From contig JAMPIQ010000002.1 in assembly GCA_024699855.1 (NCBI GenBank), forward strand, positions 4,588,001-4,652,000: a stretch of 64,000 bases of DNA, written 5' to 3'. The DNA is from Aphelenchoides besseyi. Lineage: Eukaryota; Nematoda; Chromadorea; Rhabditida; Aphelenchoididae. The notes under the pieces are model-generated. The model was not told where the DNA came from. It saw only the letters and a list, made by a program, of their open reading frames with translations, and made no database searches. Within the stretch, counting starts at the first letter, position 1. Each line of letters starts with the position of its first letter. Positions 12,920 to 23,461 of this stretch are shown here, piece after piece. Position numbers and translations under genes: made by a program.

Positions 12920-13758
12920 ATGCTTTTCACCACGCCGCTCAACTTCTCGCTTCTTGTTCTCTGTTCTTTCGCAATGTTTGCGTCTGTTCATTCGTATTAC
13001 GGTAAGCTCGATGTTACGTATGTGACCATTGAATGAAATTTTAGTGTTGACCCGCTACGACACAGATTCGTTGATGAAGCGACTAGTCGACTCATTGCGC
13101 GATTCCTACACCGAAACAGACGAACCGATGGATGTAGGAACCAATGTGATGAGCCGTGAACGGCGAGTAAGTTCATTGTCGTAAACGTCACTGCTTGTAC
13201 TTTAACCGTTCGATTGCCGCAGGTGCAATCGAAAAGAACGATGAAAAATCGAAACATATTTGCTCACGTTCTTGAATTGTAAATTTGTTTAAAACACGAA
13301 ATTCGTAGTCTATTTACAACCAAATAACCTTTGAACATTTCAGCGTGCTGAAGTCAAACGATCGGCTTCGAACATCAAACCACTTCCCGCACACGAAGAC
13401 GTTTGCGAAATGAAAATTCGTCAGAACTATCAACCGAAGTTCGGTCACGGTAAGCGCCAACCCACGACTGTGATCATCGCATTTCAATTCAGAGCAAAAC
13501 GGAACACGAGTCGAAATCCAACAGGACGATCAACGCGAATTCCGAGTCACGTTCGTTGAGTGCGAAGAAAGTCGCACCTCGTGCAACGGAATCGACGATG
13601 GTTTCACTTCCGAGTGCATCACAGTCTACGGTTTACACGCCGCTGGAATTCGTCCCGAGGGTTCAAGTGGTTCCTTCAGCGATGGACTAATCAAAGTCCC
13701 GATTGCATGCAACTGCCGAATTCGCCGGAAGTTGAGTCTCATTATGCCTGAGATTTAA
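12920..13758 (+). CDS. Secreted spaetzle-like cystine-knot ligand
   Basis: Probable extracellular ligand precursor with a neurotrophin/spaetzle-type cystine knot. Four exons, length-checked: 12920-13001, 13045-13166, 13344-13449 and 13493-13758, 191 aa. Residues 1-25 are a signal peptide (MLFTTPLNFSLLVLCSFAMF). A basic stretch, SRERRRAEVKR, lies before the C-terminal domain and looks like a furin or dibasic processing site. The mature part carries six knot-type Cys: VCEMKI, VECEES, TSCNG, SECITVYG and ACNCR. This pattern, with the closing CNCR, fits the spaetzle domain. In insects such ligands activate Toll receptors; the role here is inferred. The gene lies in a cluster of small secreted products. 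Confidence 0.8.
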
Positions 13759-14180
13759 TGTAAACATCTGATCATTCCTCTTCAACATCAAGTATTCTCG
13801 TAATCAAAACAAATTTATTTCATTATTTTGATCTCAAACTTCTTTCCGCCGTTTAATTTATTTGCTTCCGACAAGTGGGTTTCTTTCACGAACTCGATAC
13901 CAACCATTCGAATTGGGACGTTTTCTTACTGTGAATATGAAGTTATCGAGAATAAACGCATGAGAAAACTTGTTGAGTTTCATTAGAAATTTAAGAACAA
14001 AGACTAACAAATAGGTAGCCCACGGATGACGTCAACACCTCGCACTGATGATCGATTGCACCTGTTGGTTTCGAAGACAAATGCACACGAATTGTGATTA
14101 CTTCGAGTTTCTTAATATCTGACAGAATTCAAACACGTTTATTCAAGAAGCTAAGAACTAGAAATGTGTTTGGCTAACAC
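13759..14180. other. Intergenic, nothing identified
   Basis: About 420 bp between the convergent spaetzle-like and His-rich genes. AT-rich with no open frame of note. It should contain both 3' UTRs. Confidence 0.5.
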
Positions 14181-14480
14181 TTAGTGATGATGGTGATTAC
14201 GTTCGCGAGAGTGAGAGTCTGGGCCTCTTCTTCCGTGTTCATGCGAATCGCGACGTCCGTGTCCTCTTTCGCGACTGTGGCTAAAACCTTCTGTACATTA
14301 AAACTCAATCAACGAATCACCTGTGACGATCGAAACGGTCATGACGATCACGTTCGTGGCTTAAATGTAGCTTACAAATACGAACACGTCGAATCAAATT
14401 TACCTGTGCGGACCGGCAGTAACTACGAGAACAACAGAGAAAAGGAGAAGCAAAACGAACAAGCAATTCAAGACACGCAT
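14181..14480 (-). CDS. Secreted His/Arg-rich peptide
   Basis: Not assigned to a family. Three exons, length-checked: 14404-14480, 14321-14359 and 14181-14280, 71 aa. Residues 1-23 form a strong signal peptide (MRVLNCLFVLLLLFSVVLVV then TAG). The mature peptide, about 48 aa, is dominated by His, Arg, Ser, Asp and Glu (HSHERDRHDRFDRH, SHSRERGHGRR) and ends in four His before the stop. Both introns interrupt the same codon context (CAC AG|C CAC), suggesting the exons arose by internal duplication. Composition fits a metal-binding or cationic antimicrobial peptide; that is inference. It lies between a spaetzle-like ligand and a Gly/Tyr-rich peptide. Confidence 0.75.
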
Positions 14481-14797
14481 TTCGAGAAGACGTTAAAGTG
14501 CACTTCAGAAGTCTTCTTTTTATACTCAACAATTCAATCAAAATTCTGTGGGCGTATTTACTGGATTATAAAAAACAGTAAATATGCACATATTGAAAAA
14601 CATTACAACGTCAACAGTTCACTTCGCTTCTTCACGTCGAACCGAAAACCGGGTCGAAGCAAATGAACGTTCGCGTGCAAAAAGCGGTTGATTTCAACTT
14701 CGTTATCGTTTTTGACAAATTGTTTTAATTGAAAGCGAACGTTTAAAGAAGACAATTCTTTATTACAATCAAATTTCAGACAGAAACGTTAATGAGA

Positions 14798-15010
14798 TCA
14801 ACGTCCGACTGCTGGGTAAACGACTGGAGAAGCTACGGGCACTCCACCATATCCGCCGACACCTGCCATTGGTACAGCTCCATAGCCTGCTCTATATCCG
14901 CCTTCGTGCGAACCACCACCAAGTTCAATTGAACGATCTTCACGAAGTGAACGGGAAGAAACGGAGACGAAGATGAGAGCAAAAACGAAAAAGAAATTCA
15001 AGAATTTCAT
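14798..15010 (-). CDS. Secreted Gly/Tyr/Val-rich peptide
   Basis: Single coding exon of 70 aa. Residues 1-20 are a clear signal peptide (MKFLNFFFVFALIFVSVSSR). The rest is short and rich in Gly, Tyr, Ala, Pro and Val (GGYRAGYGAVPMAGVGGYGG). This composition resembles nematode YGG-type peptides of the nlp-29 kind, and also small cuticle-associated peptides; no family can be fixed from composition alone. A donor-like AG just upstream of the ATG could reflect a 5' UTR intron or a trans-splice acceptor. Confidence 0.7.
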   Translation of the reverse strand: MKFLNFFFVFALIFVSVSSRSLREDRSIELGGGSHEGGYRAGYGAVPMAGVGGYGGVPVASPVVYPAVGR

Positions 15011-15444
15011 GATCTGAAAGGTTACTTCAATTTAGAAGTTTGGAGTAAAGAACTTACTGTTGAGAAGACTACTTGTTCGTGTAACACAAATAGAAGATGA
15101 GTGTTGAAAACTACTTTAATATCATCGCTTTTATAGGTTTCAATTAATAACAACAACAAACGTACGACCAATAAACACATGAATGTTGACTTCTTCCGAA
15201 CTTTCATTCCAAACGATCAGAAATTATACCAAATGTTACACTTTTTTCATCACGCAATTGGTTTTGTAGTTCACGTCAATCGTTTGTTTTCAACATTTCC
15301 ATTGAACTTGTTGGGTTGAAAGTAAGTAAACAACTTCGCGATCACGTGAAGTTACGTACCGAGTACAAGAGTTTAGTATCTAGATTGATAGTAGAAATAA
15401 CCACTAAATCTTCAATTTATCTGGAATCAAAAAATCACTATTTA
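15011..15444. other. Intergenic, nothing identified
   Basis: AT-rich spacer between the Gly-rich peptide gene and the foldback element. It ends in the TTA that is repeated on the other side of the element. Confidence 0.5.
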
Positions 15445-15605
15445 CAAGGGAAGGCTCATTAGCCACCACGCGATATTCACGCATACTGTATGCCAAAAAA
15501 CGCGGCTTTTCAAGAGGAATCTGATGGTGTTATCAGTTTTTGCTAAACGGTACCCTGCGCGGACTTATGGGCCTTTGAAGTTCCACGCAAATTGCGTGCT
15601 TTTTG
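15445..15605 (+). repeat. Left terminal inverted repeat
   Basis: Left arm of the foldback element. It pairs with 16569-16731 and includes the near-palindromic GCATACTGTATGC and the block GGGCCTTTGAAGTTCC. Confidence 0.9.
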
Positions 15606-16568
15606 GACGCTTTTTTGGACGTTTTTTTGGCCATGCGCGGACGCAATTTATGATTTTTTTGCTAAAAGCGGACGCAAGCGCGTTTTGCGAGTAAATTTGA
15701 CTTTTTTTGGATCGCCTTCGAGTTATAAGCGACAAGTGCGCTTGAGTCTGTTTCCTTGAGCAATCTAGTGGTTGGTCCAAGAGTGGGTACGTCGATGAAC
15801 GATCGGAAAGATTCCAAACGCCAGCCGACTACTGTTTTAATTACCAATCGATCGAAAGTTTTCAAGAGATACCGAGATGTACCCGTTTAGCATTCATCAG
15901 ATGTGCTCATTGCGAGCAGTATTATTGTTTCCATTGCATCTTTACTTCCGACCAAGCGCACCTACATCTTTAATTGTTGTCACAGTAAACTTTTCAGGTT
16001 CACTTCAATACCCCAACTGATTTAATCAAAGTACTACTTAAAATTGATTAGAATTACAAAAAGTTGCAAAACGAATCAAAAAAATGCAAAATTGCAATCG
16101 ACCGGCTTTGATCCGATCTAATTAACCTTTTTTGCCTTTAATCTCTTGTGATTTGACCGCTCTGTGAATCAAACCCGCTTGTGCTCGCTGAACCCGCTGG
16201 ACGCTGTTGGATTTGCACCGGAAGGTACATAGCCAACGGCTTAACCACTAGACTAATCAGTAAAACGATTTGGATCTTGATTTGTAAATCTTATATCAAC
16301 TCGTATTGGAGAGTGACCAGAATGGCGATCTAGAAATAAACAGAATGTTGAGCGCGTCCACTTGCCAAAAAAGTGACAAAAAAGCGTCCGGACGTCGACC
16401 AAAAACGAGCAAATGAGCATTTTGCGCGCTTTCTTTCTAATCAAGGCAATTTCAAGGTGATTTCAGGAAAGTGGCAATTTCACGCAAAGAGCAAAAAAAG
16501 AAAAACAACGTGAAATTTTTTTGGATCGTTTTTTCCCTACATTTTCTCTTGGAATCGAGGACGAGAGA

Positions 16569-16731
16569 CCAAAAAAGCACGCAATTTGCGTGGAACTTCA
16601 AAGGCCCATAAGTCCACGCAGGGTACCGTTTAGCAAAAAATGATAACACCATCAGATTCCTCTTGAAAAGGCGCGTTTTTTGGCATACAGTATGCGTAAA
16701 TATCGTGTGGTGGCTAATGAGCCTTCCCTTG
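16569..16731 (-). repeat. Right terminal inverted repeat
   Basis: Reverse-complement partner of 15445-15605 with about five substitutions and a one-base length difference in a T run. Confidence 0.9.
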
Positions 16732-17016
16732 TTAGTTCTTTCCTTTACTTTCAGAATTTGTATGCTCATCTTTGTGCACCGATTCCTTGTAAGACTTCTA
16801 ACAGTCATTTTATCGTGTGCACGACGACGAATCGTTTTAACCTAAAGTAGCACGTTAACTCAGTTTTCGAAATATCCAACATCGATGACTATTTCATAAA
16901 GAATATTCTCCCAATTTAATCGTTCTGAAGATAAAAGAATGCCGACTATTTTCGAACTCAATCAAGAGGATTTATTAGCAAGAAAACAAACAAGTTGAAA
17001 AATAATCGATGAATAG

Positions 17017-17630
17017 CTACCAATCCGGATCATAATCGGCGATTTTGTCTCTACAGAAGTGACAGTCGATATCACCATTTTGCTCTGCTTCCATCAGAGC
17101 GTCGATGTTGTTTTTTGCCGGGTCTTCTTCGTACCATGTGTGTGCGTGTGCGTAGTGGTAGAGCGCGAGCTTCGTGTAGAAGGTCGTGATAGGTAAGATC
17201 GGTTCCCCACGTTTACATCGCTCTTTGTTGATCGTGGTGACCGCGGTGAGCAAGTCTTTTACCCACTGGTGATGTCCTCTGCAGAAGACGAACGAGAATC
17301 GCAGAGAAAAAATTGAACGAAGTAAAATTTCGTTCAAATGTCTTCTTATACGGCATTCGTCGGTGCTGTTCTCAGCGGTTATGTTGTGGTAGTCTTCGTG
17401 CTCCTTGACGTACATCTGTTGATGATCATTGCAGCACCAGTTGAATGATTCGCCGTCAGTTTGGCATGCATTCGCACACGTTGAACCATCGTTATAAACG
17501 TATTTACACTGAGGAATTAAAGTCTATAAAGAAATCAGTAAAATCCCGCTACTATCAAACTAACCGAGCACGCATTTTGATCCATTTCATTACTATCGAC
17601 ATGAGAAGACGATTTGTCAAAGTTGGGCAT
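17017..17630 (-). CDS. Unrecognised Cys-containing protein
   Basis: Not recognised. Exon 1 (17565-17630) starts MPNFDKSSSHVDSNEMDQN and exon 2 (17017-17523) stays in frame to a TGA. It has no signal peptide. Exon 2 opens with a Cys-rich segment (PQCKYVYNDGSTCANACQ, then FNWCCNDHQQ). The C-terminal half is helical-looking (WVKDLLTAVTTINKERCKRG) and closes with DIDCHFCRDKIADYDPDW. Exon 2 can be read straight through (190 aa) or with a 75-nt in-frame intron at 17277-17351 removed (165 aa). The removed part encodes a hydrophobic, atypical stretch, so splicing is favoured. The Cys residues could bind zinc; that is only a guess. Confidence 0.7.
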
Positions 17631-18144
17631 TTGTAGATTTATCGTAATGTTAAATATAAACTAATGGACAAAATACAATAAATTTGATCCAAGAGACCAG
17701 TTAGCAATCTGCTTTTTGGATTTCCCTTTCCAGTAAGATTATTTGCAGACGGACCATTGTCTACCGTAACAACACTCGCGGCAACTGTATATTATGGCTT
17801 TTCCGACGGTTATTATTCAGCGCGCTTCCATTGTTTTAACCGATACTATGCGCTACCAGATAAATTGGTCAATTAAAAATACGACGCTGCTGATAAGCTT
17901 CGGGACGAGTTTTGAACTGCATTTTTTGAATCTTGCTAACCGTATGAAAAGGTAAAACAAATCCTATTTAATAATTATAAATTATGTTTCTAGCAAACAA
18001 TCTCTCGATGTTCACAAAACGCATCATCAATTTGATAATTTTTGCTGTTCTGGAACTAACTTCAAAGTCTTGGATGTGAATTTATTGCTTAGGAACTCAC
18101 GAGTAAATTTCAAACTATAGGACAAAGTTCGTCATTCTGGAATC
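17631..18144. other. Intergenic, possible decayed helicase remnant
   Basis: No intact frame. Short stretches upstream of the DNA2-like pseudogene may be further decayed parts of it, but I cannot align them convincingly. Confidence 0.35.
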
Positions 18145-18480
18145 GGAGTGATCACGTCGTTTCGAGCTCGAGCTCAAGCTTAGTGCCTTCTCAAAATCAT
18201 TAGCGACAATCACACTGCAAACAAATATCCCGAAGTGAGCACAATCGATCGGTATCAAGGACGCGATAAATCGGTTATCATCCTCTTATTCACTTATGGA
18301 CACAACGAAATACTCGCCATTGGCACAACTTCTTATCTCGTCGATGAACGACGAATCAACGTCGCTTTTACTTGTGCGAAACACAAACCTATTCTCGTTG
18401 GTCGCAAATCTTCATTAGTTTACAACGATTTTTTGGCCAAAGTCATATCTCGAATTCTAACCCAATTAGCATACACTTAA
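18145..18480 (+). pseudogene. DNA2-like SF1 helicase C-terminal fragment
   Basis: Reads GVITSFRARAQA, then an in-frame TAG at 18181-18183, then continues in the same frame through IDRYQGRDKSVIILLFT and ERRINVAFTCAKHKPILVG to a TAA at 18478-18480. These match the C-terminal helicase motifs of DNA2/UPF1-type SF1 helicases (GVI.PYR, VDKYQGRDK, RRLNVAITRAKHK). Motif VI has Cys where the conserved Arg should be. Helicase motifs I-III and the nuclease domain are absent from the flanks. The internal stop, the lost Arg and the missing upstream domains all point to a pseudogene fragment, perhaps retained from a duplication. Confidence 0.75.
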
Positions 18481-18631
18481 CGGATTCTTTCTGTGTTAGT
18501 TTACGTCTTTCTTTTTCAAATTTGCTCAAAGTTCTATTTTATTTTGTTTACATCAATATTCCCAAGATAAACGCAATCATTCATAATACAAACGACTAAA
18601 GTCGTTAACAGCACTAAGCATAATTTGCTAG

Positions 18632-21600
18632 TCATCTGTTCAACACACTTCGGTAGTGTTTTACTGCCCGAGTGCCTGCAACGACAAAGTTAGCCGGAAC
18701 AATCACATTACTCGGAAGATAGTAAGCGTTAACGGTGGACTTCGTTCGTCTCAATTGAGCATTCGAAATCGAACGCCGTTTTTCGTATGTTACTGTGGTC
18801 TGACCACGTGCCTTCAAAATATCTTCTACAGGATCATCGTTGCGTTGTGGATTTTGCTGCTGATTTGTCGTTTGTTTTGATCTAAAATTTTAAATGTTCT
18901 TTGCAAGATAAACGCGACAACCGACTTTTGCAGAAGTGTGTGGTAACGTTGAAATTCACTGCTTTGTGCGTTGGCCAATTTGACGAGAGATGGTAGTGAA
19001 GGCGCTTGAGTGATTGACGAATCAACGGCCAAAACTTTTGTCGTTTGGTTCTCTTGGTTGGCGGCTGAAATACTCGTACGTTGGATTTCTACCGCGTCTA
19101 ATTGTTCCAAATGCTTTAGAGAACCTTTGACAAACTCGTGGTAAACTCTTCGTTCAGTCACCGGATTGCCCAAACAATTGAACGTCTTCAGATCTCTCAT
19201 CGTTTTAACGCTTTTCAATGCCGCACAAGAGCCGATCCTAAAATCATTTGTTGAACATTGGGACTTAAGCGATACCGATTGTTAGCCAAATTGAGCTCTC
19301 GCATACGCGGAACTTCTAAGCCATCGAGTTCTTTCAAACGATTGTTCGCCAAATTCAATACCAAAAGATGTGACATGGTTTTCTTTCGAATCGATCGAAT
19401 CTCGTTGTGACTCGCGTCGACTTCCTCCAAATTTGGGAAATCGAATTGAGCTCCATCGAATCTAAACGTCACGTTTAAGGTATGAAGAGTGTTTTTGATT
19501 TACCGTTGCATTACATTTCCACGCAAATTCAGTTTCCGCAACTTTGGCAACTTCTCAAATCCAATACGCGCTAATCCTTGGCAGTTTAGATTGTTGAAAG
19601 AAAGATCCAATTCCTCGAGTTCCGGTAAAATCTCAGCATCGGGATTGACACCAAAATCACTGCTGGATAATGCAACGATTTGATTATGCGACAAATTTAA
19701 ACGCTTTAGTGAATGTAATTCCACAATTTCGTACACAAATTCCAATTCGTTGTGCGAGATGTCAACGTCCGTAATGTGTTGTAATCTAAAACGAATTGCG
19801 AATATTCCAGTTGACTTCCCAGTTACTTGGATGTTGCTGTTCGATCCAATGCAATCATCTGGAACTGATTGTTGCTCAGATTCAACGACGTTTCGGCTTC
19901 CAGTTCGGGAACTAGTTTCTCGATGAATTCAAAAGTCAGAACTTTTCCCGATTTACCTTAATTCGAAGTTAAGAGTAAACGTAAAACTTGAACTTACGAA
20001 CAACATGATGTCGTTCTTCAACGGGAATCTTTTCGTAATCAATGAATATCAAGTTTTGAGCTATGCACAATAATCGTTTTCGATGACCTTCGATCTCAGC
20101 AGCCGGATTGCCACTCAAGTCAACGAAACACAGTTTTGGAAAGTTCTGAGAACAACTTTGAAGGTGCTGCAAAAGCTCTGACTCACGGAAAATATCTCAA
20201 TCTCCGTTTTCTCCTTGATCTGGTTGTCAGAAAGAATCACCGTTTGCAACAATTTAGATTGTTCGATTCCCTTCAACGATTTCAATTTGTTTTTGGACAT
20301 GTTAAGACGAGTTAGCAGCTAAAAGAACAGTGCATAACAACAGTAGCTACTTACACTTAATTTGGTACAAAATTGCAAGCAATTAATCAGATTTCTCGAT
20401 GCATGCAATTCATTAATCATTCCCGGCAACTCGTCGATTTTCGCGATCTGATTTCCACTAATGTCCAGAAAAGTAAGTCCTCGTAAGGCCTTCAACTTTT
20501 TCACGTTGTTCAACTTGTTCTCCGCTAAGTTCAAACAATGCAAGTTGACCAGATACTCAAGTCCATCCAATTTTGAAATACGACAATCAGACAAATCCAA
20601 ACAAGTTACTTGTTGCTTTAGAACAACTTTCAATTGTCGTTAGTCTGTTAACTCACATAGAATTCCGTTTTCTCAAACGACGTTGGACCACGTGTGTATG
20701 CAATGGTGAGTTCCAGCGAATTACGTAAACTCAATTGTTTTCCACTCCAACACGGCACTTTTGTTCGCCATCGATATGTTGGTAGATCGGCGTCGAAGTA
20801 GTCAACTGCTTTACCATCTTTTCTACAATCAATTCTCGCCTTCGCAAACAATACTTCTTGAACTAACTTCTGCGATTTCGTGCTGGTAGTTACTTCCGTA
20901 ACGGTATCTTCTATCTCTTCATTTTTCTCCAAATCCATAGAGTCGTTTTTGTGTACGATCGCTTTCTCGAACTTTAAATCGATCCCAACGTCTCTTAACT
21001 TATTCACTTGTTCGTTAAATCTGTCGTCGAAGGTGTTCCAATTTGCGAGCTCTTCGAGCTGCACTTGAGCTGTTCGATGAAACTCAAGAAAACAAACAGC
21101 TGCGAGTTCAATGTTCTGCCACGGCGTCGACTTGTCGTTTCCTTCGAATGGTTTAGTCGTAATTTTATTACAACGATTACCTTGTGACTCGTAGACATTA
21201 GCGTTCGACACTTCTTCGTTTTGATTTGGATCGTTTTTGTCATCGTGACCCAATGTCCTTTTTGCTTGTACTGGTCGCATCAACGGCGCCAAAACAAACG
21301 CTTCCTACAATCATAACTGAAGAACAGTCGATCATACAGCTAACCGTATTTTGAGCGTTATTGCAAAAAGGCATAATATCTTTGTAGAGTCGCAGACTCG
21401 TACAATACTTTGCACACAAACGACGATCACACAACTCCACCAAAGCACGAAGATTCCAGAGTCCTGCAGGAGGACACTCGGCATGTAACCACGTATTCAC
21501 TTCGGAACGATTCAACTCGCCGGCCGAAAGAACAAAAGTAAGAGCGTAGCGAACTCGGATCTTCGGTTCATCGCTTTTCATACAATGAGATTGTAGAACA

Positions 21601-23079
21601 TCTTCAAGCAATTGCAACTCATTTCGACTCAGTTCACGTAATGGACTTTGATACGCACTCTCTAATTGCCACGAAGGAAGAAGATAGTTGGCAAACGTGT
21701 ACATTGCTTTCTCGTATTCGATAAGTCCGGCTGAAGTTTGTCGGATCAATTGGTTGCTGTGAGAACTCACCTTTAACTTTCTTTAATGTTTTCAGTCGCA
21801 GTTGACTTTGTTCTTGTAATTTGACCACAAACTCACGTCGACCTTCGCTCTTTGTCACGGTACTTGCTGACTTAGCAAGTGCACTCAGAAAACTCGTTAA
21901 TTTCTCACAAATCTTATCGTAATTCTTTTCGATTGCAGTCAACGTGATCCAAAGTTGACGTTCGGCTTTGGCTGCCCGATTGAATTCATCATACCAAGCT
22001 GTTTCCGCTATGGTCTGACAACTTCAACGTTAAGGTCGATGACCGTAAATTCACTTACTGTATTGCAGGTTATGAACTTTTCCTGTACAACGTCTAGATT
22101 CACCCGCTCCAGAAATGGAAAGTGATAGGCCAACCACGCGTATTGACGATCGTCACGAAGTACACGGCCCGGAGCGTATTTACCAGAGCACAAATCAAAG
22201 TACCGTATAACTTCACAAGCGCAAAGGTGTAAAAGACTCTGAACAAACAAAATAATCACATTTAACTCAGTTACCTTTAACGATGTTAACTGATTTCCAT
22301 CGATGTCCAGATGTTGTAATTTTGACGGCCATTTTTCCACGCTCAATGCTACTGTAACAAAAGAAGGCTAAGAATCGATTAATAGCATTCAACTAACCGG
22401 CATCAGTGAATTGTTCGCCTCCAGCTTTTAACATCGTAAGAAATTGTAAGGAATCCAAAAACTAGAATCGGACATTTCTAATTTTCATTACAATCATTTT
22501 CACCTCCATGCCGCTTAGTCGATTATTTTGAATCCAAAGAACATCAAGTGAAACTAGTGAGCCGATTGGAGTCCCGTCTTCAATTCGGCAATCGTAAAGA
22601 TACAAACGTCTCAATTGTTTGCAGGTTTCCAGCCCACTCAAATCTTTCAATGTTCCTTCACACACCCACAGTTCTTCCAGACTATCAGCGATCTCGGACA
22701 ACGGAACCAAACTGGTCACGTCTTGACTCATCAATCGCAATATTCGCAGTTTGTCAAAGTATCTAAGACCAATGAGTGCCGGTAAACCACCGAAAAACAT
22801 TTCCAATTCATCAACTTCGATGGCTCCATTTTTCAAACTCTGGATATCGATTCCTGAAACATCAAGTTAAGGGTGTTTATGGCTCGTCTACTCACCATTT
22901 GCTGAACACAAAGCCTCCAAGTATTGATAGTATTTGGATTTCAAAGTCGAATTCGTTGGGACAACTGGATCACTCATCATAAAATTCGAAACAGAAACGG
23001 AACCAAATTCCACTAAACGTCCATAAAAAACTTCGTTCTCGACCTTCAGTCGGGGCCACAAGTTCAATTGCCAATTCAT
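18632..23079 (-). CDS. LRRC9: Leucine-rich repeat protein LRRC9
   Basis: Long multi-exon LRR protein, roughly 1,250 residues from about 15 short-intron exons. The start at 23079 reads MNWQLNLWPRLKVENEVFYG. An N-terminal LRR block begins with ELEMFFGGLPALIGLRYFD, matching the LRRC9 start (LEMFFSGYPRIVGL in human), and ends in a cap with LRDDRQYAWLAYHFPFL. A middle LRR-free region (about 20650-22000) has coiled-coil-like segments and CFLEFHRTAQVQLEELANW. A second LRR block spans 19200-20640 (LDLSDCRISKLDGLEYL, LNLSHNQIVALSSS). The tail at 18632-18880 is basic. Order and spacing match LRRC9. This family is generally associated with ciliated or flagellated cells; its role here is unknown. Exon edges were not all length-checked. 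Confidence 0.8.
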
Positions 23080-23141
23080 GTGGAAACGTTAAAAACCACA
23101 GCTAATGCGTGCGTTTCTTAGCCATTTTGCTTTTTAAACCT

Positions 23142-23362
23142 TCAGAATTTGCTTTGGACTAATTTGGAACATCCTTGCAGACAAATAAGAGAAATTGATG
23201 ATGCGTTAAATCTTTTGCATTTGCGACATTGTTCACACTTAGACGAACACTCATCACCATTCCACTGCATATTTACAGCGTCTGTACGGTCAAGCAGTTT
23301 GATCGTGAACTGAAACACTAAACTCGTTAATTGCATCAAATTACAAAAAGGACCAACGACAT
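23142..23362 (-). CDS. Small Cys-rich secreted peptide precursor
   Basis: Two exons, length-checked: 23345-23362 and 23142-23309, 61 aa, starting MSLVLFFTIKLL. The N-terminus is hydrophobic but a short signal peptide. An alternative unspliced start, MMQLTSLVFQFTIKLL, gives a better hydrophobic leader. The rest carries six Cys: DECSSKCEQCRKCKRF then SLICLQGCSKL. The spacing C-x3-C-x2-C-x14-C-x3-C (ignoring one extra Cys) resembles the N-terminal Cys module of vertebrate opioid-peptide precursors, but there is no opioid core peptide. It sits 63 bp upstream of LRRC9 on the same strand. Small size keeps confidence moderate. Confidence 0.5.
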
Positions 23363-23461
23363 GCTGTCAACTGTTTCAAAGAAATTGGCTCAGTAAACTG
23401 AGCGATCTTGTAGTTTCTTAATGGTATTGTATGTCAAATTATTTTTCTTTGAAGCGATAAA

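Larger units (their letters stand above)
15445..16731. mobile_element. Non-autonomous foldback DNA transposon
   Basis: A 1,287-bp element bounded by inverted repeats of about 161 bp that start CAAGGGAAGGCTC. The two arms differ at about five positions plus one indel, so they are roughly 96% identical. TTA flanks both ends (15442-15444 and 16732-16734), which fits a 3-bp target-site duplication of the TWA type made by PIF/Harbinger elements. No transposase frame is visible inside, so it would need a transposase in trans. The interior has short TTTTTTGGACG repeats near the left arm and a degenerate tRNA-like patch. The superfamily is inferred from the TSD only. Confidence 0.85.

Noticed and set aside
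13222..13281. Possible alternative exon in the spaetzle-like gene (after TTGCCGCAG)
   Set aside because: It would end the protein early with a stop and remove the cystine knot; the main exon chain is length-consistent without it.
16190..16265. Functional tRNA gene
   Set aside because: Box A and B resemblance only; D, anticodon and T stems do not pair well enough for a working tRNA.
20880..21243. Frames opposite and alongside the LRRC9 coiled region
   Set aside because: Shadows of the LRRC9 exon, which carries family-matching sequence.
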